A DNA stretch of 64,000 nucleotides. It comes from Geminicoccus harenae (GTDB lineage Bacteria > Pseudomonadota > Alphaproteobacteria > Geminicoccales > Geminicoccaceae). This document shows, in pieces, positions 1-8,702 of the stretch (its first letter is position 1; each line of letters begins with the position of its first letter). The DNA is taken from the NCBI RefSeq assembly GCF_019800005.1, contig NZ_JABGCL010000007.1, positions 178,158 to 242,157 of the forward strand, given 5' to 3'. The notes below the pieces were generated by a model. That model was not told the DNA's origin. It worked only from the letters and a program-made list of their open reading frames with translations, and searched no databases. The position numbers were made by a program, and so were the translations under genes.

Positions 1-590
1 GCCTTGGACGCGTTCTGCTCGACCAGCAGGATGGTGAGCCTTTGCCGCTTCAGCTCGGCGATCATCGCGAAGATCTGGTCGACGACCGTCGGCGCCAGGC
101 CCAGCGAGGGCTCGTCCAGCAGGAGGAGGCGCGGCCGGGACATCAATGCCCGGGCGATCACCAGCATCTGCTGCTCGCCGCCGGACAGCGTGCCGGCCGC
201 CTGCTCCTGCCGCTCCTGGAGGCGCGGGAACAGGGCGAACATGCGCTGCCGGTCCGCCGCCACGCCGTCGCGATCGCGCCGCCGGGCATAGGCGCCGAGC
301 AGCAGGTTCTCCGCGACCGTCAGGTCCGGGAACACGTCGCGGGTTTCCGGCACCATCGCGACACCCTGGCGCACCATGCGCTCCGGCGACCAGCCGGACA
401 CGTCCGTGCCGCCGACGCGCACCGTGCCGGACGACTTCAGCGCCCCCGCGATCGCCAGGAGGGTCGAGGACTTGCCGGCACCGTTCGCCCCCAGCAGCGT
501 GACCAGCTCGCCCTCGGCGAGCCGCAAGGACACGCCGCGCACCGCGTTGATGGCACCATAGCTGACCGTCAGGTCGGTGACCTCAAGCAT
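1..590 (-). CDS. livF: Branched-chain amino acid-type ABC transporter ATPase LivF (partial, 3' end off window)
   Basis: ATP-binding subunit of a HAAT (hydrophobic amino acid/amide) ABC importer. Reading from the ATG at 590, the frame opens MLEVTDLTVSYGAI and shows Walker A (GANGAGKS), the ABC signature LSGGEQQ and Walker B LLLLDEPSLGLAP. The window edge cuts it after LLVEQNASKA, near the usual C-terminal part of the ~235-residue family. The start overlaps the last codons of the upstream livG-like gene, so the two are translationally coupled. Permease genes for this cluster are not seen and would lie to the left of the window. The substrate cannot be read from the ATPase. Confidence 0.92.
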   Translation of the reverse strand, partial: MLEVTDLTVSYGAINAVRGVSLRLAEGELVTLLGANGAGKSSTLLAIAGALKSSGTVRVGGTDVSGWSPERMVRQGVAMVPETRDVFPDLTVAENLLLGAYARRRDRDGVAADRQRMFALFPRLQERQEQAAGTLSGGEQQMLVIARALMSRPRLLLLDEPSLGLAPTVVDQIFAMIAELKRQRLTILLVEQNASK

Positions 591-1323
591 GCCGGGCCTC
601 TGCCGAGGAGCCCAGATAAGCCTCGATCACCGCCGGATTGCGCCGCACGCTCTTGACATCGCCCTCGGCAATGGTCCGGCCCGAGGCCAGCACGTGGAGA
701 CGGTGGCACAGGCGCATGATCAGCGGCATGTCGTGGTCGATGATGAGCAGGCCCAGCTTCCGCTCCGCGGGCAGCCGGGACAGAAGCGACAGGAGCACCT
801 CGGATTCACCCTCGTTCATGCCGGCCGCCGGCTCGTCCAGGATCAGGAAGGACGGTTCGGCCGCGAGTGCCCGGGCGATCTCGACCCGGCGCTTGTCGCC
901 ATAGCTGAGCGCTGCCGCCAGCGTCTCGGCCTGCCGGGCCAGGCCGAACTCCGCCAGGAGGGCGGCCACCCGGCCCTGTGCCGCGCGCCGGCCGAGCCCC
1001 TGCGCCAGAGCGGCCGCCTCGACATTCTCCGCCACGGTCAGGTGGTCGAACAGCCGGACGATCTGGAAGGAGCGGGCGATGCCGCGCCGCGCCACCTCAT
1101 GGGGCCTGAGACCCGAAAGCGACGCGCCGTCCACGCTCACCTCGCCCCCGGCCAGGGGGACCTGGCGGGTGATGGCGTTGACCAGCGTGGTCTTGCCCGA
1201 GCCGTTCGGCCCGATCAGCCCCACGATCTCGCCGCGGGCGAGCTCCAGGGTGACGCCGTCCAGCGCACGCAGCCCGGAAAATTCGACACGAACATCGCGC
1301 GCGCAAAGGCGCCCATCGGACAT
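583..1323 (-). CDS. livG: Branched-chain amino acid-type ABC transporter ATPase LivG
   Basis: Second ATPase of the same HAAT importer, about 246 residues, normal for LivG. Visible motifs are Walker A GPNGSGKT, the LivG-type signature LSYGDKRRVEIARAL and Walker B FLILDEPAAGM, with the LivG C-terminal stretch LIIDHDMPLIM. I chose the ATG at 1323 (MSDGRL...) over an in-frame ATG at 1350, because the ABC domain starts right after it and the upstream extension (MQVHPQVHP) is a repetitive non-family sequence. It sits between the SBP gene and livF on the same strand. Confidence 0.93.
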   Translation of the reverse strand: MSDGRLCARDVRVEFSGLRALDGVTLELARGEIVGLIGPNGSGKTTLVNAITRQVPLAGGEVSVDGASLSGLRPHEVARRGIARSFQIVRLFDHLTVAENVEAAALAQGLGRRAAQGRVAALLAEFGLARQAETLAAALSYGDKRRVEIARALAAEPSFLILDEPAAGMNEGESEVLLSLLSRLPAERKLGLLIIDHDMPLIMRLCHRLHVLASGRTIAEGDVKSVRRNPAVIEAYLGSSAEARHA

Positions 1324-1409
1324 TGGATGAACCTGCGGATGAACCTGCAAGGAGGAAGCGGCAGGGGGCGGACAGGCTGCCGTGCCCGCCCCCTCTCGGT
1401 GGCGGTCGG

Positions 1410-2573
1410 TCAGGGTGCCGGCACGCTGTCCGGGCGGCGCCAGCCGACGAACGAGGTCTTGCCACCGTTCAGCGCGATGACGGCCGCGGCCTTGTTCGGC
1501 ATGTGGCCCTCGTCGGCCGTGGCGTAGTCGAGCTCGCCGGTGAGCAGCTTGAACTCGCCCTCCTCCAGCGCCTGGGCGACCGCGGCACCGTCGGTCGAGC
1601 CCGCGGCCTTCACCGCCTCTGCCAGCAGCATCACCGCGTCATAGCCGGTGGCCACGAACGAGGTGTCCGGCTCCTGGCCGTACATTTCCTGGTAGAGCTT
1701 CAGGAAGTGCTGCATCTCCGGCCCGGCGTCCGGCCCCGCCCAGGTATGGGTCACGAAATACACGTCGTTGCCGAACTTCTCGCCGAGCCCCTGGTGCAGC
1801 GCCGGGTCGTCATAGGCATCGCCGCCCAGCACCGGCGCGTCATAGCCGACCTCGCGCAGGGCGCGGATGATGGTGCCGATGTCGGTGCCGTAGGAGGACA
1901 GGAAGATGACGTCCGGCTTCTCTGGCAGCGCCTGGAGGCGCGCGAGCTGCGCCGAGAAGTCGTTGTCACCGTTGTTGTAGGTGTCCTCCAGCAGGATCTC
2001 GCCGCCGCCTGCCTTGAACTGCTCGATGAAATACTTGGGCAGCGACTTGGTGTAGGCGATGAACTGGTCGGTGACGACGTAGGCCTTCTTCCAGCCCTTC
2101 TCGAGCGCGAAGTCTGCCGCCGTGGCGCCCATGGTGGTGTTCCACATGGACAGGGTGAACTGCTTGTCGCCCAAGGACCAGGAGCTGTAGAGCGGGTCGG
2201 ACGCGCAGGTGGAGAGGCCGACCAGATCGGCGGCCTGCGCCTCGCGGCTGGCCGGGCTGCCGAAGTCGAAATCACAGGGCGCCAGCATGAGCTGGGCGCC
2301 GTCGTCGATCAGCTCCACGGCCGCATTGCCGACCGTCACCGGGTCGGACTTGCCGTCGATGGTGACGAGCTTGACCGGCTCGCCCAGCAGGCCGCCCGCG
2401 TCGTTCAGCTCCTTGATCGCGACCTGAGCGCCGCGAAAGCCCGGCTCGTCCATGGGCGCCTGGATGCCCGTCAGGTTGAGCGGCGCCCCGATCACGATCT
2501 CGGCCCTGGCCGGCACCGCCGCGAGGCAGGCGAGCGCAGCGCCCGCCAGCAACATTTGTGAGAACCTGCTCAT
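1410..2573 (-). CDS. HAAT-family periplasmic substrate-binding protein
   Basis: Periplasmic ligand-binding protein of the LivJ/LivK type (Peripla_BP_6), about 387 residues. The ATG at 2573 is preceded by a GGGAGAGGG ribosome-binding site and is followed by a Sec signal peptide (MSRFSQMLLAGAALACLA...ARA), then the mature start EIVIGAPLNLTG that is typical of the family. The in-frame ATG at 2645 would add about 24 non-signal residues and is rejected. It is the first gene of the minus-strand SBP-livG-livF cluster. The ligand is unknown; the family binds branched-chain amino acids, amides, urea or aromatic acids. Confidence 0.9.
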   Translation of the reverse strand: MSRFSQMLLAGAALACLAAVPARAEIVIGAPLNLTGIQAPMDEPGFRGAQVAIKELNDAGGLLGEPVKLVTIDGKSDPVTVGNAAVELIDDGAQLMLAPCDFDFGSPASREAQAADLVGLSTCASDPLYSSWSLGDKQFTLSMWNTTMGATAADFALEKGWKKAYVVTDQFIAYTKSLPKYFIEQFKAGGGEILLEDTYNNGDNDFSAQLARLQALPEKPDVIFLSSYGTDIGTIIRALREVGYDAPVLGGDAYDDPALHQGLGEKFGNDVYFVTHTWAGPDAGPEMQHFLKLYQEMYGQEPDTSFVATGYDAVMLLAEAVKAAGSTDGAAVAQALEEGEFKLLTGELDYATADEGHMPNKAAAVIALNGGKTSFVGWRRPDSVPAP

Positions 2574-2665
2574 CCACCCTCTCCCATCGTCATTCATGAA
2601 GCCCGTCCACGCGTGACGGCTCCCACCCATCAAGAATCGAGCCAAGGCGAGGGCAGCGGCCCCGA

Positions 2666-3487
2666 TCAGGGCACCCTGTCCATCTCGGCGAGGAGCTCGG
2701 TGAAGATCCGGTCGAACTCCTCCGGCCGGTCCCAGAACGGCGCATGGCCGGACCCTGCGATCTCGATGGCCTCGCCTCGCCAGAGATTGCCAAACTCTAC
2801 GTTCCGGATGAAGCGAAGGTTCACGAACGGCTCGTCGATCCCGTTGACCACCGCGATCGGCAGCCTCGCGCGGGCCACGATCTCGCGCTGGTTCTCGCCG
2901 GTGCCGGCCGCGAACTTCTCGAACATCAGCCGCCTGGCGCGCCCGTCGGTGCGGGCCACGGCATCGCGCAGGAACGGCTCGAACGGCAGGCCGCAGGTGC
3001 TGCGCGCGTAGTTCTCGACCTCCTCCGGGCCGAATTGCTCCTGCCCGGCCAGATGCATGTGCGGGCTCGGCCGGAAACCTTCTGCCACCTCGCCAGGGGC
3101 CACCGGCGGCGTGCCGGTGATCATCAGGCCCACCATGCCCGGGACCCGTGCGATCATCTCCAGCCCGATATGGCCGCCCAGCGACCAGCCGAACACGACG
3201 ACCCGCCCGATGCCCATGAGCTGCAGCAGCTCGGCCATGGCCTCGGCATAGCCCTCCATGGCGTAGGTCCGCTCCGGATCCCGCGCATCGCCGGACTGGC
3301 CATGGCCCGGCAGGTCGGGGGCGATCAGCCGCCAGCGCTGGCCGACCGGCCCCAGCAGCTGGTTGCGGAACACCGCGCTTGAGCTGGAATTGCCGTGGAT
3401 CATCAGGACGGGCGTGCCGCTCCCGGCACTTTCCCGTACCGCCAGCTCGCCATGGCTGGTGCTGACCGAGCTCTCCCTGACGGACAT
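2666..3487 (-). CDS. Alpha/beta-fold hydrolase
   Basis: Soluble alpha/beta hydrolase of about 273 residues. It shows an oxyanion-hole HGNSSSS, the loop APDLPGHGQSG, the nucleophile elbow GWSLGG (Ser nucleophile) and a C-terminal catalytic-His context GSGHAPFWDRP. The ATG at 3487 has an AGGAG ribosome-binding site; the ORF is open to 3556 without a better start. It lies between two divergent HAAT transporter clusters, so it may hydrolyse an ester or amide brought in by one of them. That role is inference from position only, and the substrate class is not readable. Confidence 0.88.
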   Translation of the reverse strand: MSVRESSVSTSHGELAVRESAGSGTPVLMIHGNSSSSAVFRNQLLGPVGQRWRLIAPDLPGHGQSGDARDPERTYAMEGYAEAMAELLQLMGIGRVVVFGWSLGGHIGLEMIARVPGMVGLMITGTPPVAPGEVAEGFRPSPHMHLAGQEQFGPEEVENYARSTCGLPFEPFLRDAVARTDGRARRLMFEKFAAGTGENQREIVARARLPIAVVNGIDEPFVNLRFIRNVEFGNLWRGEAIEIAGSGHAPFWDRPEEFDRIFTELLAEMDRVP

Positions 3488-3555
3488 GCTGTCTCCTGAC
3501 GGCGGCCCCCGGTCGCCGGGGCGGACCGATCCGGAACGATGAAATGATCTTTTCA

Positions 3556-3586
3556 AGGTTTGCGCAACCTGCCTAGCTTGTCGACA
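3556..3586. promoter_or_regulatory. Dyad symmetries in the divergent hydrolase / liv intergenic region
   Basis: The ~280-bp divergent intergenic region contains AGGTT-tgcgc-AACCT (3556-3570) and the perfect palindrome TGTCGACA (3579-3586). Their place between the divergent starts at 3487 and 3769 suits operator sites. No regulator gene is adjacent, so the cognate protein is unknown. Confidence 0.35.
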
Positions 3587-3768
3587 GATCGACTTTTCTG
3601 GTGCCCTTTTGGGCAGCAGGCGCCGGACCGCCAGCCATTGCCCATCACCGGCAGGCTAGGATGGCCCCTCGCTTGCTTGCATCCGGACCTGAGCCCGGCT
3701 CATCGTCCCCACCCACCAGCCTGGGACCGCATCGCCCTTCAGCGCTCCCCAACCGAGGAAACCGAGGC

Positions 3769-5028
3769 ATGTCGCGCCAAGCCACCCCGTTCCGCTCCAT
3801 GTCGCGCATCCTGACGATGACCGCGGCGGTTCTCGCCCTGGGCGGCGGCCTCGCCGGCCAAGCCTTGGCCGACACGGTCAAGATCGGGCTGCTGGCCCCG
3901 CTCACCGGCCCGGCCAGCGCGGATGGCCAGGAATTCCAGCGTGGCGCCCAGCTCGCGATCGACGAGATGAATGCGGCGGGCGGCATCGATGGCCACACGT
4001 TCGAGCTGGTGGTGGGCGACGTGAAGGACCAGTCGGCCGGCAACGTCACCAGTGCCGTGGAGCGGCTGCTGGGCGACCCGGACGTGCATTTCATGCTGAC
4101 CGGCTATGCCAGCCTCACCAATTTCGAGATCGACAACATGGCCGAGGCGGAGATGCCCTACGTGCTCTCCGCCAACTCGGCGCAGACCCGCGACATCATC
4201 GCGGAAAATCCCGAGAACTATGCCTGCTGCTGGTCCTGGTCGCCCTCCTATGACGCCTACAACACCGACGTCACCAGCTTCGTCGAGAAGCTCGAAGCCG
4301 ACGGCAAGATCCAGCTCCCGACCAAGAAGGTCGCGATCGTCTCCTCCGACAACCCCTATTCCAAGACCATCTCGGAAGGGATGAAGGCGACCTTTGCCGA
4401 GCGCGGCTGGACCATTTCGGTGGACGAGCTGGTGCCGTTCGGCGAGGTCACCGACTGGCGCTCGATCCTGACCAAGATCCGCCAGGACGTGCCGGACGTG
4501 GTGATCAACACCGACTACCTGCCCGGCAACTCGGCCTCGTTCCTCACCCAGTTCCTGGAGCAGCCGACGAAGAGCCTGGTCTTCCTCCAGTATGCGCCGA
4601 GCGTGCCGGAGTTCGTGCAGCTCACCGGTGAGAAGTCGAACGGGGTGATCTACAACCTGCTGGGCGGGCCGCTGGTGACGCCCAAGAACCCGCGTGCCGA
4701 GGAGGTGAGCAAGAAGTTCCAGGACGCTTATGGCGTCGAGAGCGGCTTCTATGGCGTGGCGCTCTACGAGATCGTCAACCTGTACTTCGACGCGCTCAGG
4801 GAGGTCGGCGACCCGAACGACCATGCCGGGATCATGGAAGCCATCGCCGCGACCGACAAGCAGACCGTCGCTGGCCGGCTGAAGTTCGATCCCGCCACCC
4901 ACCTGGCGATGCAGGGCGACGAGTATATCCCGCTCACCTTCTTCCAGATCTGGGACGGCGAGCGCCACCTGATCGCGCCCGCCAACTACGCGCCGCACGA
5001 GTTCAAGCTCCAGCCCTGGATGCAGTGA
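3769..5028 (+). CDS. HAAT-family periplasmic substrate-binding protein
   Basis: Substrate-binding protein of the second HAAT importer, 419 residues. The ATG at 3769 follows GAGGAAACCGAGG and begins a signal peptide (hydrophobic MTAAVLALGGGLAGQALA, cleavage near ALA-DT). The mature protein starts TVKIGLLAPLTGPAS, a Peripla_BP_6 hallmark. The upstream in-frame extension to 3601 is not signal-like. Its stop lies 4 bp before the livG start, so it leads an SBP-LivG-LivF-LivH-LivM operon. The conserved YACCWSW stretch with paired Cys is reminiscent of amide/urea or aromatic-binding relatives. The ligand is not determined. Confidence 0.92.
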   Translation: MSRQATPFRSMSRILTMTAAVLALGGGLAGQALADTVKIGLLAPLTGPASADGQEFQRGAQLAIDEMNAAGGIDGHTFELVVGDVKDQSAGNVTSAVERLLGDPDVHFMLTGYASLTNFEIDNMAEAEMPYVLSANSAQTRDIIAENPENYACCWSWSPSYDAYNTDVTSFVEKLEADGKIQLPTKKVAIVSSDNPYSKTISEGMKATFAERGWTISVDELVPFGEVTDWRSILTKIRQDVPDVVINTDYLPGNSASFLTQFLEQPTKSLVFLQYAPSVPEFVQLTGEKSNGVIYNLLGGPLVTPKNPRAEEVSKKFQDAYGVESGFYGVALYEIVNLYFDALREVGDPNDHAGIMEAIAATDKQTVAGRLKFDPATHLAMQGDEYIPLTFFQIWDGERHLIAPANYAPHEFKLQPWMQ

Positions 5029-5032
5029 GGGC

Positions 5033-5770
5033 ATGGCGCTTCTGGAAGTCCAGGAGGTCGCCAAGGCCTTCGGTTCGCTGAAAGCAGTGGACGGCGTGTC
5101 GTTCGAGGTGGAGGCCGGCGAGATCTTCGGGATCGCCGGTCCGAACGGCTCGGGCAAGAGCACGCTGTTCAACATCGTCACCGGCATCCCATTCGGCCCC
5201 GACCGGGGCCGGGTGCGGCTGGACGGGGTGGAGATCCAGGGCCGCTCCGGCAACGCGATCGCGAAGCTGGGCCTGGCGCGCACCTTCCAGCGCGAGACCA
5301 GCTTCGACGGGCTCACCGTGTTCGAGAACGCGCTGATCGGCGCCACCTATGGCGGCAGCGTCCGGGCCACCGCCCTGGCCGAGGAACGCGCCGCCGAGGC
5401 GCTGGAGTTCGTTGGCCTGGGTGCTCCCAGCTTCGGCCGCCTCGCGGGCGAACTCTCGGTGTTCGAGCGCAAGTGCCTGATGCTCGCCACCGCGGTCGCA
5501 ATGCAGCCGCGCATCCTCCTTCTGGACGAGCCCGCCTCCAGCCTGACCAAGCCCGAGATCGAGGCGTCGATCGGCCTGATCCGGCGGATCGCGGCGCGCG
5601 GCATCACCATCGTCCTGATCGAGCACGTGCTGACCTTCCTGATGAGCCTGTCCCAGCACCTGATGGTGCTGAACAACGGCCAGGTGCTGGCGCGCGGCCG
5701 TCCTGCGGAGGTGATCGCCGACTCGCGCGTGGTGGAAGCCTATCTCGGCACCCGGAGGCCCGCTGCATGA
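5033..5770 (+). CDS. livG: HAAT ABC transporter ATPase, LivG-like, with degenerate ABC signature
   Basis: ATPase of about 245 residues. Walker A is intact (GPNGSGKS) and Walker B reads ILLLDEPASSL. The expected signature (LSGGQ or LSYGD) is replaced by LSVFERKCLMLATAVA, which is unusual for a LivG. The end matches LivG (IEHVLTFLMSLSQHLMVLNNGQ). Its stop overlaps the livF start (ATGA at 5767). The degenerate signature may mean asymmetric ATP hydrolysis with the canonical LivF partner, as in other heterodimeric ABC systems; this is inference. Confidence 0.9.
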   Translation: MALLEVQEVAKAFGSLKAVDGVSFEVEAGEIFGIAGPNGSGKSTLFNIVTGIPFGPDRGRVRLDGVEIQGRSGNAIAKLGLARTFQRETSFDGLTVFENALIGATYGGSVRATALAEERAAEALEFVGLGAPSFGRLAGELSVFERKCLMLATAVAMQPRILLLDEPASSLTKPEIEASIGLIRRIAARGITIVLIEHVLTFLMSLSQHLMVLNNGQVLARGRPAEVIADSRVVEAYLGTRRPAA

Positions 5771-6480
5771 GCGAGCTCCTGTCCGTGGAGGGCGTCACCG
5801 CGGGCTATGGCCGGGCGACCGTCCTCCACCAGCTCAGCATGAGCGCCGGCCAGTTCGGCAATGTCGGCCTGTTCGGCCCGAACGGCCACGGCAAGACCAC
5901 CCTGCTCCGCGCGATCTCCGGCCTGCTGCGCCCGAAAAGCGGCACGATCCGCTTCGACGGCCAGCCGATCACCGGCCTCAGCCCCCGGGCGATCGTGGCC
6001 CGCGGCCTGATCCACGTGCCGCAGGGCAACCGGCTGTTCCCCGACCTCACCATCGCGGACTGCCTGGCGCTTGGCGCCTTCTCGCCCCATGCCCGCCCGC
6101 ACGAGGAGGCGAACCGCGAGAAGGTCCTCGTGATCTTCCCCAAGCTCCGCGAGCGCTGGCGCCAGCGGGTGCGCACGCTCTCTGGCGGCGAGCGGCAGAT
6201 GGTGTCGATCGGCACTGCCCTGATGAGCCACCCGCGCCTCCTGATCCTGGACGAGCCGACCCTGGGCCTCGCCCCCAAGATCAAGGACGAGCTGTGCGCG
6301 GCGGTCCTCGCGATCTCCAAGGGCGGCGTGCCGCTGATCGTGGTCGAGCAGGACGTCGAGTTCCTGCTGGAACTCAGCCAGCATCTGTACCTGGTCAACC
6401 ACGGCGAGGTCGCGACCGAGATCCGGCCGGGCCAGACCATGGACCATGCGGAGATCATGTCGATGTATTTCGGGCACTAG
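5767..6480 (+). CDS. livF: HAAT ABC transporter ATPase LivF
   Basis: ATPase of 237 residues beginning MSELLSVEGVTAGYG. It has Walker A FGPNGHGKT, signature LSGGERQMVSIGTAL, Walker B LLILDEPTLGLAP and the switch region IVVEQDVEFLL. The start is fixed by the ATGA overlap with the upstream livG stop. It should pair with the preceding LivG, whose signature is degenerate. Downstream, the operon is interrupted by about 330 bp containing a palindromic element before livH. Confidence 0.93.
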   Translation: MSELLSVEGVTAGYGRATVLHQLSMSAGQFGNVGLFGPNGHGKTTLLRAISGLLRPKSGTIRFDGQPITGLSPRAIVARGLIHVPQGNRLFPDLTIADCLALGAFSPHARPHEEANREKVLVIFPKLRERWRQRVRTLSGGERQMVSIGTALMSHPRLLILDEPTLGLAPKIKDELCAAVLAISKGGVPLIVVEQDVEFLLELSQHLYLVNHGEVATEIRPGQTMDHAEIMSMYFGH

Positions 6481-6807
6481 AGGCTGCCATGAACCAGCAG
6501 GTCGGCAACTATCTCCTGTCGGGATCAGGCATCTCTGATAGCTCGCGGTCTCCTTTCCTAGTCATGGCCGGGCTCGACCCGCATCTGCCGGGTTCATGCC
6601 CCGAGGCTTGCCATGCATCCGCTGCCGGCGTGGACGCCCCCCTCCGGTCATCCCCCGGTCAAGCCGGGGGATGACATGAGAGAGGGGCCGGCGCAGGCAT
6701 GGCTGCCGGCCGGCCATGACTAAGAAAGAGCGACAGGTCACTAGATGACGTTCAGCCTCGGGAGGCTTCACGAGGCTGGCAGTGCATAACAGTCTTTGGG
6801 AACGGAC
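6481..6807. repeat. Palindromic intergenic element (VMAGLDP type) inside the liv operon
   Basis: This gap splits livF from livH and holds a nested palindrome. Outer arms are CTTTCCTAGTCATGGCCGG at 6553-6571 and its inverse at 6710-6728, matching at 18 of 19 positions. The inner arms GTCATCCCCCGG (6647-6658) and its perfect inverse (6664-6675) are separated by a 5-nt loop. Read on the plus strand the left arm encodes the LVMAGLDP string, common in translations of alphaproteobacterial intergenic palindromes. Just left of it, an ATG at 6489 with a GAGG site 8 bp after the livF stop opens MNQQVGNYLLSG, which looks like a LivH N-terminus and then runs into the element. Confidence 0.7.
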
Positions 6808-7683
6808 ATGGGCGCTTCTGCCGAGATCCTGTTCGGCGGCCTGTTCCAGGGCTCGCTCTACGCCATGATGGCGGTCGGGCTGGCGCTGGTCTGGACCACA
6901 ATCGGCGTGTTCAACTTCAGCCATGGCGTGTTCATGATGCTGGGCGCCTATCTCGCCTGGCAGTTCCTGGACATCGGCCTGCCGCTGCCGGTCGTCCTGC
7001 CGCTGGCCGTGGTCGCGATGGCGGCCATCGGCTGGCTGCTCCAGGCGAGCGTGGTCCGCCCACTGATCGGCCGGCCCAACATCGTATTGGTGGTGGTGAT
7101 CACCACGCTGGCGGCGGCCTCCCTGATCGAGAACGGCGTCTTGGAGCTGTGGGGGCCGCGCTCGAAGCAGATCCCGCCGCTCCTGGAGGGCAACACCACC
7201 ATCGGCGGGGTCGGCGTCTCCTTGCACCAGATCGCGATCATCGTGATCACGCCGATCATCCTGGCAGCGTTGTGGCTGTTCCTGAACCGCACCCGGCTGG
7301 GCCTGGCCCTGCGCGCCGTGGCGCAGAACGAGGATGCCAGCCTGCTGGTGGGCCTGAACGTCACCGCCCTCTACGGCTTGGCCTTCGCGATCGCGGCGGC
7401 ACTCGCGGCGCTGGCCGGGATCTTCCTGGGCGGCTACCGCTTCATGTCGCCGGTCATGGGTGCCGACCCGCTGCTCAAGGCGCTGATCGTGGTGGTGTTC
7501 GGCGGGATCTCCAGCATTTCCGGTCCGATCTTCGCCGCCTACCTGATCGGCTTCTTCGAGGCGGCGTCCAACTATTATTTCGGCCTCTACTGGACCCCGG
7601 CCCTCCTGTTCGCCGTCCTGATCCTGACCCTGATGGTCCGCCCCGAAGGCATGTTCGTCCGCAGCAGCCGGAGCCTCGCATGA
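6808..7683 (+). CDS. livH: HAAT ABC transporter permease LivH
   Basis: Inner-membrane permease of 291 residues with about eight hydrophobic segments. The N-terminal GGLFQGSLYAMMAVGLALVW and the FNFSHGVFMMLGAYL stretch are LivH hallmarks, and GLALRAVAQNEDAS matches the family's EAA-like loop. The ATG at 6808 follows GGGAACGGAC, a modest ribosome-binding site; a TTG at 6796 is less likely. Its stop overlaps the livM start. The region upstream is disrupted by a palindromic element, so this start may be a secondary one (see findings). Confidence 0.92.
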   Translation: MGASAEILFGGLFQGSLYAMMAVGLALVWTTIGVFNFSHGVFMMLGAYLAWQFLDIGLPLPVVLPLAVVAMAAIGWLLQASVVRPLIGRPNIVLVVVITTLAAASLIENGVLELWGPRSKQIPPLLEGNTTIGGVGVSLHQIAIIVITPIILAALWLFLNRTRLGLALRAVAQNEDASLLVGLNVTALYGLAFAIAAALAALAGIFLGGYRFMSPVMGADPLLKALIVVVFGGISSISGPIFAAYLIGFFEAASNYYFGLYWTPALLFAVLILTLMVRPEGMFVRSSRSLA

Positions 7684-8702
7684 CCCGCCCGATCGGCACG
7701 CCCGGCCGCGCCTCCTGGAAGGAGGAGGCCGTGGGCATGGTGCTGGGCCTCGTCGTCCTGGCGCTGCTCCCCTTCCTGTTCACCGACACCTACAGCCGCC
7801 ACGTGCTGATCATGGTGTTCATCTATGCCGTGGTCGCGTCCAACTGGGATTTGAGCCTGGGCTATGGCGGGGTGTTCAACTTCGGCCATCTCGCCCTGTT
7901 CGGCATCGGCGTCTATGCCTATGGCCTGCTCACCAAGCTCGCCGGGCTCGACCCCTGGCTGGCGCTGGTGGCCAGCGGCATCGTCGCCACGGCCGCCGCG
8001 ATCCTGGTGACCATCCCGATTCTGCGGCTGAAGGGCATCTACATCATCCTGGTGACCTTCGGCTTCGCCCAATTGGTCATGCAGGTGATCCTGAGCCAGT
8101 CCGACTATACCGGCGGCACCCAGGGCATGGTGCGCATCCCCGGCCTCTACTGGTTCGACCACAACATGGTCCGGGACGGCAAGTTCGCCTATTTCTTCCT
8201 GGCACTCGGCCTGCTCGCCGCCAGCACCCTGTTCCTGCGCGTCATCGTGCGCTCGCGGATCGGGGCCGGGATCGTGGCGCTGCGCGACAACGAGGAATAC
8301 GCGATCGCCCGCGGCATCTCCCTGGTCCGCCAGCGCATGATCACGCTGGCCGCCAGCGCCTTCTTCACCGGCATGGCCGGCGCCTTCTATGCCGCCTACC
8401 AGCGCAACGCCTCGATCGACGTGTTCGGCATGAGCCTGGCCACCATCATCCTGTCGATGGTGCTCCTGGGCGGCACCAGCACGATCTACGGTGCCATCAT
8501 CGCCTCGTTCGTGCTGACGGTCTTCGCCGAGCTGATGGCGGATTTCGGCGCCTGGCGGCCGATCATCACCGCCCTTTTGATCATCGTCGTGATGCTGGCC
8601 TACCCCACGGGCCTGGCCGGCCTGATCCGTGCCGGCTGGGCCGCCACGGCCGGAAGGCTGCGGCGGGCAGCACCGGCTGCCCGCCCGGCCCGGACGGGCT
8701 AG
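7680..8702 (+). CDS. livM: HAAT ABC transporter permease LivM
   Basis: Second permease, 340 residues, with about nine membrane segments. It contains NWDLSLGYGGVFNFGHLALFGIG split over the usual LivM positions (GYGGVFNFGH...FGIGVYAYG) and the GIVALRDNEEYAIARG loop that contacts the ATPase. The ATG overlaps the livH stop (ATGA, 7680-7683). Its TAG stop shares the CTAG tetranucleotide with the TAG of the convergent aldolase gene. Confidence 0.94.
   Translation: MTRPIGTPGRASWKEEAVGMVLGLVVLALLPFLFTDTYSRHVLIMVFIYAVVASNWDLSLGYGGVFNFGHLALFGIGVYAYGLLTKLAGLDPWLALVASGIVATAAAILVTIPILRLKGIYIILVTFGFAQLVMQVILSQSDYTGGTQGMVRIPGLYWFDHNMVRDGKFAYFFLALGLLAASTLFLRVIVRSRIGAGIVALRDNEEYAIARGISLVRQRMITLAASAFFTGMAGAFYAAYQRNASIDVFGMSLATIILSMVLLGGTSTIYGAIIASFVLTVFAELMADFGAWRPIITALLIIVVMLAYPTGLAGLIRAGWAATAGRLRRAAPAARPARTG

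Noticed and set aside
3739..5346. A 535-codon minus-strand frame
   Set aside because: Antisense to the signal-peptide-bearing SBP gene; shadow composition.
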